A stretch of 17,208 nucleotides of DNA from Flavobacteriales bacterium UBA3477 (GTDB lineage Bacteria; Bacteroidota; Bacteroidia; Flavobacteriales; Schleiferiaceae): NCBI GenBank assembly GCA_002378005.1, contig DFQY01000034.1, positions 3,214-20,421 of the forward strand, in the 5' to 3' direction. The position numbers were made by a program, and so were the translations under genes. Within the stretch, counting starts at the first letter, position 1. Every line of letters starts with the position of its first letter. The notes beneath the pieces were generated by a model. That model worked only from the letters and a program-made list of their open reading frames with translations, was not told the origin of the DNA and searched no databases. Of the stretch, positions 1-6,892 are shown one piece after another.

Positions 1-1
1 A

Positions 2-1456
2 CCATTAGATGCGCCAGAAGAGTACTACTATTACTCGGAAGGTGATGATGAAGTTGGTGGTGTGATTAAAGTGTTAGGACCGGGTGAGGCTCCTGAATCG
101 ACCGATGACGAAATCTTAGATGAAATAGAAGATTTAAAAGAAGAGGTTGAACGCCTCAAGGCGATGGCACTGCAAGCGCCGGGCGATTCTTCTGTTATCA
201 TTACCACTGTTCAATCGGTTGAATCATCTCATGTTTACGAATTTGATGTAACGGATGACCATGTGACAGTAGGAGACAGGGACGACTATGAGGACGGTAA
301 TAATAAAGAGCCCATCATCTATGTTGTTCGTGGCGAGTCTTATAAGTTAAAGAACAACTCTGAAGACAAGCCATTGCGATTCAGTAAGTCCCCCGATAAG
401 CAAGAAAATCCAAAAGGATTGGAAGACAATGGGATTACCGAAGAGGATGGAACCGTAGAATGGGTAATACCGTTAGACGCCCCAGAGGAGTACTATTATT
501 ACTCTGAGGAAGACGACGATAAAGTTGGCGGTATAATTAAAGTTTTGGGCCCTAATGATGATTGGAAAGAATATGTAGATGATGAAATCTCAAAACTTCA
601 GGCTCAAATTGCGGAAGGTTCACGAGATACGGCCGTGAACATTACAAATGTTCAAATGGTTGCCCCAGCGGCAGATGATTTTATTTTCGAGGATCAAGAT
701 TCTGTCTACACTATTGGTAAAAATGGTGATTACGAGGAGGGCAACAATCAAAATCCTACTATATATGTGATGCGTGGTCAGACTTATAGCTTTAGAAATA
801 ATTCCGAAGAGCATCCACTGCGTATTAGCCGAAAAGAGGCAAAGCGAGACGATCCTAGAGGGCTGGAAAAGAATGCCATAACCAAAGAAGACGAATCCGT
901 TTCATGGAAGATTCCACATGATGCACCGGACGAGTATTATTACTACTCCGAAGCCAATGACACTTTGAGGGGAATTATCAAAGTTGTTGGACAAGGAGGA
1001 GGTGATACCTATGATGTTGATATGTCTCAGGATTTTGACAAGATTGTGAACGACTTACAGACACGTATGGAGGAGGAGTTGACAAATCTTAAATCTGCAG
1101 ACGATATCGAGCGATTCGAGGGTGGTCATCACCTGGTTCTGTTTTATGATGTAGATATTCATATCCTTACGGAGGACCAAAAGAAAAAGATATTTGAATT
1201 TGTCTACAAATTGAAGAAAGAATCGGCTGGTTACGAGTATAAGTTAATTATCTCAGGTTTTGCCGATGTTCGTGCTAGCGCTGCATATAATGATGCTTTG
1301 AGACAAAGACGTTCTAATGAAGTGAAGAAGTTCTTAAAGCAGCTTGGGCTTGACGTTCCTACAGAGGATCGAACAGCACCACACACTTATACTGGTGAAA
1401 TGTTCCTCGACCGCCGCGTTGAATTAACCATCGAAGTAACCAGAACTAGTGATTAA
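2..1456 (+). CDS. Cupredoxin-like repeat protein with C-terminal OmpA domain (5' truncated)
   Basis: The frame is open to the left edge, so the true start lies outside the window; a GTG at 62 falls inside a repeat and is not a credible start. Numbering residues from that GTG, the protein has a coiled-coil-prone acidic stretch (14-36), a cupredoxin-like unit (about 41-163), a short linker helix (172-186), a second unit (about 189-310), another helical linker (320-345) and an OmpA-like domain (about 351-460). Each unit carries the blocks xPLRxS, xDAPxEYYYYS and GxIKVxG. The OmpA domain shows GFADVR, YNDALRQRR and DRRVEL; Asp402 and Arg417 are 15 apart, as in the diaminopimelate-binding pair of the family. 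I infer a periplasmic or envelope protein anchored to peptidoglycan. The Cys/His/Met positions of copper-binding relatives are mostly replaced, so metal binding is doubtful. The protein is very acidic. The OmpA call is firm; the role of the repeats is unknown. Confidence 0.85.
   Translation, partial: PLDAPEEYYYYSEGDDEVGGVIKVLGPGEAPESTDDEILDEIEDLKEEVERLKAMALQAPGDSSVIITTVQSVESSHVYEFDVTDDHVTVGDRDDYEDGNNKEPIIYVVRGESYKLKNNSEDKPLRFSKSPDKQENPKGLEDNGITEEDGTVEWVIPLDAPEEYYYYSEEDDDKVGGIIKVLGPNDDWKEYVDDEISKLQAQIAEGSRDTAVNITNVQMVAPAADDFIFEDQDSVYTIGKNGDYEEGNNQNPTIYVMRGQTYSFRNNSEEHPLRISRKEAKRDDPRGLEKNAITKEDESVSWKIPHDAPDEYYYYSEANDTLRGIIKVVGQGGGDTYDVDMSQDFDKIVNDLQTRMEEELTNLKSADDIERFEGGHHLVLFYDVDIHILTEDQKKKIFEFVYKLKKESAGYEYKLIISGFADVRASAAYNDALRQRRSNEVKKFLKQLGLDVPTEDRTAPHTYTGEMFLDRRVELTIEVTRTSD
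182..550 (+). repeat. Cupredoxin-like protein repeat, unit 1
   Basis: This is the first complete copy of a repeat of about 122 residues. The last part of an earlier copy fills positions 2-79, ending in the same YYYYSE...GG.IKVLG pattern. The copies align at protein level but differ widely in DNA sequence, so the duplication is old. Spacing between equivalent PxDAPxE blocks is 156 residues from the previous copy and 148 to the next. In this unit the His expected before PLR is Lys103 and the Cys expected after YYYY is Ser148. Confidence 0.8.
626..991 (+). repeat. Cupredoxin-like protein repeat, unit 2
   Basis: This is the second complete copy, directly before the linker to the OmpA domain. It keeps His251 in EEHPLRIS, the only one of the usual ligand positions retained in either full unit. 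The Cys/His/Met positions are replaced by Ser296, Asn299 and Leu302 when aligned to the YYYC-x2-H-x2-M pattern of copper-binding relatives. Unit 2 aligns with that pattern without gaps. Confidence 0.8.
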
Positions 1457-1475
1457 TAAAAATCATAGGTAATCT

Positions 1476-1505
1476 AAGTCCCCGGTTTTCCGGGGACTTT
1501 TTTTT
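1476..1505 (+). terminator. Rho-independent terminator of the repeat protein gene
   Basis: A perfect 10-bp stem (1476-1485 with 1490-1499) closes a TTTT loop and runs into an eight-T tract (1498-1505). It starts 20 bases after the stop codon. The remaining gap to 1643 holds no strong feature; I see only a weak TAAATTCA at 1626-1633 that could be a -7 element for the next gene. Confidence 0.93.
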
Positions 1506-1643
1506 GGTAGTATCCAAGGGTAATCTGGCGGTGAATATTCTTCACTTGTTCAAATCCCACAAAACATCATTCTGAACAGCCAAAATAATTGGTCCCAGCT
1601 TAACTCTCCTTCGACTCGAATGTCCTAAATTCACGGATTCAAG

Positions 1644-2075
1644 ATGGACGAAGCGCAACGCAAGCAAAGAAAGTACGACGAAGCCTACCTGCGCATGGCA
1701 GAAGAGTGGGCGCAACTCAGTCATTGCACCCGCAAAAAGGTGGGCGCGCTGATTGTGAAGGGTCGTATGATTATCTCCGACGGATTCAATGGAACGCCCA
1801 CGGGTTTTGAAAACCCTTGCGAAGACGAGGAAAATTACACCAAGTGGTACGTGCTCCACGCAGAGGCCAATGCCATATTAAAGGTAGCCTCAAGCGCTGC
1901 TTCGGCAGAGGGAGCGACACTTTATTTGACTCTGAGTCCGTGCAAGGAGTGTAGTAAATTGGTCCATCAAGCTGGAATTAAACGCCTAATATACCGCAAT
2001 AAATACAAGGACGATAGTGGCCTTCGCTTTTTAGAAAAAGCCGGGGTTCGCATAGAACAATTGGACCCACAGTGA
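1644..2075 (+). CDS. dCMP deaminase family protein (ComEB-like)
   Basis: A 143-residue zinc-dependent cytidine/deoxycytidylate deaminase. Family members of this type convert dCMP to dUMP, feeding thymidylate synthesis in the cytoplasm. The catalytic motif is visible: His72 and Glu74 in HAEAN and Cys100/Cys103 in SPCKEC form the zinc site and proton shuttle. The upstream block GFNGTPTGFENPCE is typical of dCMP deaminases rather than tRNA or free-base deaminases. Length fits the short bacterial ComEB/dCMP type. The start is the first ATG after the preceding terminator; no Shine-Dalgarno is seen, as usual in this phylum. The stop codon overlaps the GTG start of the S41 protease, so the two are probably co-transcribed and translationally coupled. 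The substrate is inferred from the family; a related deoxynucleotide remains possible. Confidence 0.93.
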   Translation: MDEAQRKQRKYDEAYLRMAEEWAQLSHCTRKKVGALIVKGRMIISDGFNGTPTGFENPCEDEENYTKWYVLHAEANAILKVASSAASAEGATLYLTLSPCKECSKLVHQAGIKRLIYRNKYKDDSGLRFLEKAGVRIEQLDPQ

Positions 2076-3562
2076 AACCCCAACGCCTAGTACTTTGGAT
2101 CACTGCCTTCTTTGTAGCGGGCATCAGCATCGGTTTGAGTTTCCGGGAATCCATCTCGTTCAACAGGGGGTCTTCTATGGACCGGTTCTTCCAATACCTC
2201 CAAGACGAATATGTAGATACGCTCGACATTCCGGCGCTTCAGGAAGAGGCCATGGACTACATCTTGTCGGGCCTCGACCCACACAGTGTGTTCATTCCAG
2301 TCGAAGATGAGCAGCAAATTGCCGAAAGGATGCAGGGTTCGTTCTCCGGGGTGGGGGTAGAATTCACCATCTATGAGGATACCTTGGTCTTCGTCCATAT
2401 TATGGAAGGCGGACCTGCGGAATCCTATGGTTTGATGGCCGGAGACCGCATTTATGCGATCGATGGCGATACCATAGTAGGACCAGATTTGACCAACGAT
2501 GTGGTCACAAACAAAATCAAAGGGCCGGTCGACACCTACGTGGTGTTCAGCATCATGCGCGATGGCATGTCTATTACGGCCGCGGTTCAGCGCGATTTCA
2601 TTCCGCTCAAGAGCGTGAGTGGCACACGTATGTACGGCCCAATGGGATACACCAAGATTGAGCGTTTCGCAGAATCAACCACCGAAGAATTAGAAGCAGC
2701 ATTGGCCAAGCTTTCCGAGCAAAATATGCGCGGATTGATTTTGGATTTACGCGATAATCCAGGGGGATACTTACACGAAGCGGTGGACATTGCCGACCTG
2801 TTCTTGGACGAAGGCAAAGTCATTGTCAGTACAAAGTACAAGGACGGACGGACACAAACTGCCGAGTCGACAGGCGGTGATGGTTATGAGGATTTGCCCG
2901 TTCACATAATTCTCAATGGACAAAGCGCATCGGCATCAGAAGTGCTTTCGGGGGCCTTGCAGGATCACGATCGCGCCACTATTTATGGTTCAACTTCCTT
3001 CGGAAAGGGATTAGTCCAAGAGGATAAATTATTGCCGGACGGTTCCACAGTGCGCTTAACCGTAGCTTACTACTATACGCCATCAGGTAGGTCCATTCAG
3101 AAACCTTACGATGGGGCCGACTTACCAGGAGAGATGGAAGGCCTTATTTTCCAAAGCGACAGTGGAAAGGTGTTGCGCACTATCGGAGGTATTGAGCCAG
3201 ATGTGGAAGTAGTCAACGATACCACAGGTTCGTATTTCTGGGGCTTCTCCTTTGGCACCATTGATGATTTCGCCTTCCAATGGGTAGACAATCACCGAGA
3301 ATCCATTGCCTTGTGGGAGTACGAGCGATACTTCGATATGGTCATCGTCAATGACGGAATGATCTATGAATTCTTGGATTACGGTGGCTATGGCTTGATG
3401 CTAGAGGATTTGCCATCGGACCAATTAAGCGATCTCGAATTGATGCTCAAAGCGGCCATTGCGAAAAACATCTGGGGCTTTGACGCCTACACAGCGATGC
3501 TCTTGGATGAAGACCTCATCTTAAAGGAGGTGGTTAAAAAATCTACCGGGACCTTAGAATAA
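2072..3562 (+). CDS. S41 family C-terminal processing peptidase
   Basis: A 496-residue serine protease of the CtpA/Prc family, which trims or degrades envelope proteins from their C-termini. An N-terminal hydrophobic segment (residues 6-24) acts as signal peptide or membrane anchor, placing the enzyme in the periplasm. A PDZ domain spans about 85-170, with FSGVGVEF and the substrate-binding core PAESYGLMAGDRI. The peptidase core has LDLRDNPGG, GQSASASE and STSFGKGLVQ. The predicted catalytic dyad is Ser287/Lys312 with Gln316; the 25- and 4-residue spacings match Prc and the D1 protease. A less conserved C-terminal extension of about 120 residues follows. The start is GTG at 2072, inside a GTGA overlap with the deaminase stop. 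No local substrate is evident. Length is ordinary for family members in Bacteroidota. Confidence 0.95.
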   Translation: MKPQRLVLWITAFFVAGISIGLSFRESISFNRGSSMDRFFQYLQDEYVDTLDIPALQEEAMDYILSGLDPHSVFIPVEDEQQIAERMQGSFSGVGVEFTIYEDTLVFVHIMEGGPAESYGLMAGDRIYAIDGDTIVGPDLTNDVVTNKIKGPVDTYVVFSIMRDGMSITAAVQRDFIPLKSVSGTRMYGPMGYTKIERFAESTTEELEAALAKLSEQNMRGLILDLRDNPGGYLHEAVDIADLFLDEGKVIVSTKYKDGRTQTAESTGGDGYEDLPVHIILNGQSASASEVLSGALQDHDRATIYGSTSFGKGLVQEDKLLPDGSTVRLTVAYYYTPSGRSIQKPYDGADLPGEMEGLIFQSDSGKVLRTIGGIEPDVEVVNDTTGSYFWGFSFGTIDDFAFQWVDNHRESIALWEYERYFDMVIVNDGMIYEFLDYGGYGLMLEDLPSDQLSDLELMLKAAIAKNIWGFDAYTAMLLDEDLILKEVVKKSTGTLE

Positions 3563-3592
3563 AAAAGAAACCCCGGGCATGGCCCAGGGTTT
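3561..3592 (-). terminator. Terminator of the small lipoprotein gene, possibly bidirectional
   Basis: An 11-bp stem with one C-A mismatch (3568-3578 with 3582-3592) has a 3-base loop. Read on the minus strand it runs into six T (plus-strand A at 3561-3566). That T tract directly abuts and overlaps the stop codon of the convergent protease gene, so the terminator is squeezed between two stops 53 bases apart. On the plus strand the following T-rich stretch is weaker. Confidence 0.8.
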
Positions 3593-3615
3593 ACTTTATG
3601 AAGTTTTGCGAGATC

Positions 3616-3831
3616 TTAGTGCTCGTGACCTTCGTGAGATTCTTCAGCAGCTTCTTCAGCAACCTCTTCAGCAGTTGAATCTGCTTCTTCAGCAACTTCT
3701 TCAGTAACTTCTTCCATTACTTCTTCTACTGCAGGCTCTTCAGCTGGTGCTTCAGCTTCTTCTGCAGGTGCTGCACATGCAGTCATAGCTACTGCTACTA
3801 CTGCTGCTGCGAACCATTGTACCTTTTTCAT
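3616..3831 (-). CDS. Small Glu-rich lipoprotein
   Basis: A 71-residue protein with a lipoprotein signal peptide: Lys2-Lys3, a hydrophobic core and the lipobox MTAC ending at Cys19. The mature chain after Cys19 contains 21 Glu and one Asp in 52 residues and no Lys or Arg, arranged as repeating AEE/VEE pairs, and ends in SHEGHEH. Such a chain should be an extended, strongly negative tether on the outer or inner membrane; the His-rich end could bind a divalent metal, but this is inference. Upstream on the minus strand, TAATTTTC (3863-3870) with ATTG 21 bases away is a plausible promoter, one mismatch from the TAnnTTTG consensus; read-through from glyQS is also possible because no terminator is visible in the 72-base gap. 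A terminator follows. I know no function for it. Confidence 0.8.
   Translation of the reverse strand: MKKVQWFAAAVVAVAMTACAAPAEEAEAPAEEPAVEEVMEEVTEEVAEEADSTAEEVAEEAAEESHEGHEH
3639..3775. repeat. Imperfect short tandem repeat coding for Glu-Glu-Ala
   Basis: The plus strand shows repeated CTTCTTCAGCA-like units of 12 to 15 bases. They encode the EEVAEEA-type pairs of the lipoprotein on the minus strand. Such a tract is prone to in-frame length change. Confidence 0.6.
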
Positions 3832-3903
3832 AACGCGTTTGTTGAATAGATTAATAACAGTGGAAAATTAATTGAAAATCAAAAGACTACGCAATTTTTT
3901 CCT

Positions 3904-5439
3904 TTAAAGTTTTGCAAGTTGTGCACTAAGGGCCACTTTTTCGTTCACCAAGGCCGGCAGTTCATTTACCGAAATACGAATTTGTTCCATGGTATCGCGG
4001 AATCGTACTGTTATGGTATGGTCTTCCAAACTTTGGTGATCTACGGTCACACACAATGGAGTTCCTGCAGCATCCTGACGACGGTAACGCTTTCCAATCG
4101 CGTCTTTTTCGTCGTAGTGTACCATGTGGTCGAACTTCAATAGATTCACAATTTCTCTAGCTTTTTCGGGCAGACCATCCTTCTTCAATAGAGGCAGAAC
4201 GGCAACTTTATAGGGCGCCAAAAATGCTGGAAGGTTCAACACGGCACGCGAAGATCCGTCTTCCAATGTTTCCTCTTGGAGGCTTGTGCTCAATACCGCC
4301 AAGAACATTCGGTCCAATCCAATAGAAGTTTCTACTACATACGGCACATAGTTTTCGCCGAGTTCTGGATCGAAGTACTGTAGTTTCTTACCACTGAATT
4401 TCTCATGCTGGCTCAAATCAAAATCCGTACGGCTGTGAATGCCCTCTAATTCTTTGAATCCAAAGGGGAATTCAAATTCGATATCAGCAGCAGCATTGGC
4501 ATAATGGGCCAATTTTTCGTGGTCGTGGAATCTGTATTTCGCAACATCGAAACCTAGGCTCTTGTGCCAATTCAATCGGCGCTGTTTCCAGGTCTCGTAC
4601 CATTCCATCTCCGTGCCAGGGCGCACAAAGAATTGCATCTCCATCTGTTCAAACTCGCGCATTCGGAAGATGAACTGACGTGCTACGATTTCATTTCTAA
4701 AGGCCTTACCTATTTGTGCAATACCAAATGGGATTTTCATGCGGCCGGTTTTCTGAACGTTTAGGTAGTTCAAGAAAATTCCTTGAGCCGTTTCTGGGCG
4801 CAAGTACAATGTAGTTGCATCCTCGGCAACAGAACCTAATTGTGTGCCGAACATAAGGTTGAATTGCCGAACATCTGTCCAATTCATCGATCCACTCACT
4901 GGACACTTTATTTCCTCGTCTTCTATCAATTGCTTAACATCTGCGAGATCCTCTGCCTCCATCGCCTTCACGAATCTGTTCATGATAGCAGAGATCTTGT
5001 TTTGGTAGCCCATCACGCGTGGATTCGTGCTCAAGTATTGTTCCTTATCAAAGCTCTCGCCAAATCGCTTTTCAGCTTTTGTAACCTCCGTATTGATTTT
5101 TTGACGAATCTTCTCTACGTGGTCTTCAATCAAAACATCCGCGCGGTAGCGCTTCTTACTGTCTTTATTATCAATCAGCGGATCATTAAAAGCATCAACG
5201 TGACCAGAGGCCTTCCATGTCGTTGGATGCATGAAAATCGCCGAATCAATTCCGACAATATTTTCGTGCATTTGCACCATTGCACCCCACCAATATGCCT
5301 TGATGTTGTTCTTTAATAAGGCACCGTTCTGTCCATAATCGTACACAGCACTTAATCCATCATAGATTTCGCTGCTTTGGAAGATGTAGCCGTATTCTTT
5401 GGCGTGGGAGATAACGTTTTTAAACTGGTCGTCTGACAT
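3904..5439 (-). CDS. glyQS: Glycyl-tRNA synthetase, single-chain dimeric type
   Basis: A 511-residue class II aminoacyl-tRNA synthetase that charges tRNA-Gly. It is the single-chain type found in Bacteroidota and eukaryotes, not the two-subunit type of proteobacteria. Class II signatures are seen: motif 2 with FRNE at 247-250, and motif 3 with IGLDR at 373-377. The N-terminal block YGYIFQSSEIYDGLS...DYGQNGALLKNN is typical of the family. The anticodon-binding domain occupies about 405-500, including APYKVAVLPL and GKRYRRQDAAGTP. An insertion of about 100-200 holds the helical region common to this type. The start is the ATG 14 bases after the marC stop, so the two genes are probably one transcription unit led by the marC promoter. 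Confidence 0.98.
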   Translation of the reverse strand: MSDDQFKNVISHAKEYGYIFQSSEIYDGLSAVYDYGQNGALLKNNIKAYWWGAMVQMHENIVGIDSAIFMHPTTWKASGHVDAFNDPLIDNKDSKKRYRADVLIEDHVEKIRQKINTEVTKAEKRFGESFDKEQYLSTNPRVMGYQNKISAIMNRFVKAMEAEDLADVKQLIEDEEIKCPVSGSMNWTDVRQFNLMFGTQLGSVAEDATTLYLRPETAQGIFLNYLNVQKTGRMKIPFGIAQIGKAFRNEIVARQFIFRMREFEQMEMQFFVRPGTEMEWYETWKQRRLNWHKSLGFDVAKYRFHDHEKLAHYANAAADIEFEFPFGFKELEGIHSRTDFDLSQHEKFSGKKLQYFDPELGENYVPYVVETSIGLDRMFLAVLSTSLQEETLEDGSSRAVLNLPAFLAPYKVAVLPLLKKDGLPEKAREIVNLLKFDHMVHYDEKDAIGKRYRRQDAAGTPLCVTVDHQSLEDHTITVRFRDTMEQIRISVNELPALVNEKVALSAQLAKL

Positions 5440-5453
5440 GTTGATGGGCTGTA

Positions 5454-6032
5454 TTAAGCGTTAAGTAGAGGTATGAGGTTGGTGAAGAATAGCTTCACGG
5501 CAATGGCAAGCAAGATAATACCGAAAACCTTGCGTAAAATGCTCAAACCACCCGGTCCTAGGACGCGTTCTAGGCGTTCTGTATTCTTTAAAACGGCGTA
5601 AACCACAATCATGTTGGCCACAATGGCAATGAGAATGTTGATCGTGGCAAATTCAGCACGTATGGATACTAGAGAGGTCATAGTACCTGCGCCTGCAATA
5701 AGCGGGAAGGCGATGGGCACAATGCTGGCAGTATTGGGTGTCTCTTCCTTATATAGGGTGATGCCTAAAATCATTTCCAAGGCCAAGAAGAAAATCACCA
5801 AGCTACCTGCGATGGCAAAACTTTGCACATTCACCCCAAGCAAATTCAGAATGCTCTCTCCGACAAAAAGGAAGACGATCATAATGGCACCCGCAACAAT
5901 GGTCGCTTTTTCGCTTTGTAAGTGGCCGACTTTCTTTCGCAAGCTCACGATAATAGGGATGCTCCCGAGAATATCGATCACCGCGAACAAGATCAAAAAA
6001 GCACTAAGTGCATCGTTATAGTTAAATCCCAT
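5454..6032 (-). CDS. MarC family integral membrane protein
   Basis: A 192-residue polytopic membrane protein of the MarC/UPF0056 family. About six hydrophobic segments are visible (roughly 8-28, 42-62, 70-92, 106-124, 132-150 and 165-190). The family signature FPLIAGAGTMTS lies at 109-120, and a GS-containing turn (IDILGSIPI) is in the first segment. Family members sit in the inner membrane; despite the name, a role in multiple antibiotic resistance has not held up and the transported substrate is unknown. Length is normal. It leads an operon with glyQS on the minus strand and faces the DUF3109 gene across a 75-base divergent promoter region. A minus-strand TAATTTTG box sits just upstream of its start. 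Confidence 0.93.
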   Translation of the reverse strand: MGFNYNDALSAFLILFAVIDILGSIPIIVSLRKKVGHLQSEKATIVAGAIMIVFLFVGESILNLLGVNVQSFAIAGSLVIFFLALEMILGITLYKEETPNTASIVPIAFPLIAGAGTMTSLVSIRAEFATINILIAIVANMIVVYAVLKNTERLERVLGPGGLSILRKVFGIILLAIAVKLFFTNLIPLLNA

Positions 6033-6051
6033 AGCTATTCAAATAGTAGTG

Positions 6052-6059
6052 CAAAATTA
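6052..6059 (-). promoter_or_regulatory. -7 promoter element of marC-glyQS
   Basis: On the minus strand this reads TAATTTTG, an exact match to the TAnnTTTG element of Bacteroidota. It ends 19 bases before the marC ATG, so a leader of about 12 bases is expected. I do not see a clean TTTG at the -33 position, which lowers confidence. Confidence 0.55.
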
Positions 6060-6064
6060 GGGTC

Positions 6065-6103
6065 TTTGGTTGACCTGAGCACTTAAAACCGATATTAGCT
6101 TTG
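6065..6103 (+). promoter_or_regulatory. Promoter of the DUF3109 gene
   Basis: TAGCTTTG at 6096-6103 matches the TAnnTTTG -7 element exactly. TTG at 6070-6072 (or TTTG at 6065-6068) could be the -33 element; the TTG gives a spacing of 23 bases, at the long end. Only four bases separate the -7 element from the ATG at 6108, so the transcript would be leaderless or nearly so. Confidence 0.65.
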
Positions 6104-6107
6104 TATT

Positions 6108-6677
6108 ATGATAGAATTGGACGGAAAACTGCTCTCTGCAGATATTTTTAAAAAGGAATTTGTCTGTAACCTAGGCGCTTGCAAAGGTGCTTGCTGTGTG
6201 GAGGGTAATGCCGGTGCCCCGTTGGACGAGGAAGAAGCTAAGTTGTTGGACCAATTATATCCTCAGTTCAAAAGCTACCTTACGGATGCCGGGAGGGCAG
6301 CCGTACAGGCCCAGGGCAAGAGCGTTAAAGGTTTGGGAGAATTAGAAACGCCGTTGATTGACGGGAAAGAATGCGCCTACACAGTCTTTGAAAAAGACGG
6401 TACAGCATCTTGTGGAATCGAAAAGGCATATTTAGATGGCAAGATCGAATGGAAAAAACCCATTAGTTGTCATTTATATCCAATCAGAGTGGCGAAATAC
6501 ACCGACTTTGAAGCCTTGAATTACGACCGCTGGAGTATTTGTAATGCAGCTTGTTCTTTAGGTAAAGAATTAAAAGTGCCCGTGTACCAGTTCTTAAAAG
6601 AGCCCTTAATTCGAAAATACGGGTCAGATTTCTACAGTGAATTGGAAAATGTCGCAAGTAATTTCGCCGCTGAATAA
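6108..6677 (+). CDS. DUF3109 family cysteine-rich protein
   Basis: A 189-residue protein matching the DUF3109 family widespread in Bacteroidota. Nine cysteines are present at 20, 25, 29, 30, 89, 102, 121, 145 and 149, including the clustered block C-x4-C-x3-CC, with CHLYPIR near 121 and C-x3-C at 145-149. The pattern resembles the YkgJ-type zinc- or iron-sulfur-binding fold, so a metal site is likely, but no activity is known to me. There is no signal peptide or membrane segment, so it should be cytoplasmic. The ATG at 6108 gives the normal family N-terminus, and a matching promoter lies immediately upstream. It is transcribed away from marC and separated from nrdB by 279 bases without a clear terminator. 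Confidence 0.9.
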   Translation: MIELDGKLLSADIFKKEFVCNLGACKGACCVEGNAGAPLDEEEAKLLDQLYPQFKSYLTDAGRAAVQAQGKSVKGLGELETPLIDGKECAYTVFEKDGTASCGIEKAYLDGKIEWKKPISCHLYPIRVAKYTDFEALNYDRWSICNAACSLGKELKVPVYQFLKEPLIRKYGSDFYSELENVASNFAAE

Positions 6678-6733
6678 AGTCTAAATTTCGAGCGTCAATT
6701 GAAACGTTTAGAGCATCCTAGAGTAGGGTTGCT

Positions 6734-6892
6734 ATGTCTCAATATTGGCACAAAAAAGAGTTGTTAATAACTGTGGGAAAAACCCGGTATTACCAACTTG
6801 ATATTCCTCTAAATGATGGCCATGTTTGTATAGGCCGATTGCAACGCCCAGTGGACGCTTCGGACAAAGCCGCTTATTACCAAAACACTTAA
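6734..6892 (+). CDS. Possible 52-residue small protein upstream of nrdB
   Basis: An ATG at 6734 opens a 52-codon frame ending in TAA at 6890-6892, filling over half of the DUF3109-nrdB gap. The translation starts MSQYWHKKELLITVGKTRYY and ends AAYYQNT; it is soluble, weakly basic and has one cysteine. I do not recognise it. No ribosome-binding site is seen, which is uninformative in this phylum. Its end overlaps a candidate operator box, so the same bases may be regulatory and the frame fortuitous. Confidence 0.3.
   Translation: MSQYWHKKELLITVGKTRYYQLDIPLNDGHVCIGRLQRPVDASDKAAYYQNT

Noticed and set aside
4840..5316. 158-codon open frame on the plus strand
   Set aside because: It is antisense to the well-supported glyQS gene and shows no recognisable motif.
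5611..6021. 136-codon open frame on the plus strand inside marC
   Set aside because: It mirrors the hydrophobic codons of MarC; no family signature, and the minus-strand gene is clear.
5454..6032. MarC protein as an antibiotic-resistance determinant
   Set aside because: The family name is historical; later work did not support a resistance role, and the operon partner is a housekeeping synthetase.
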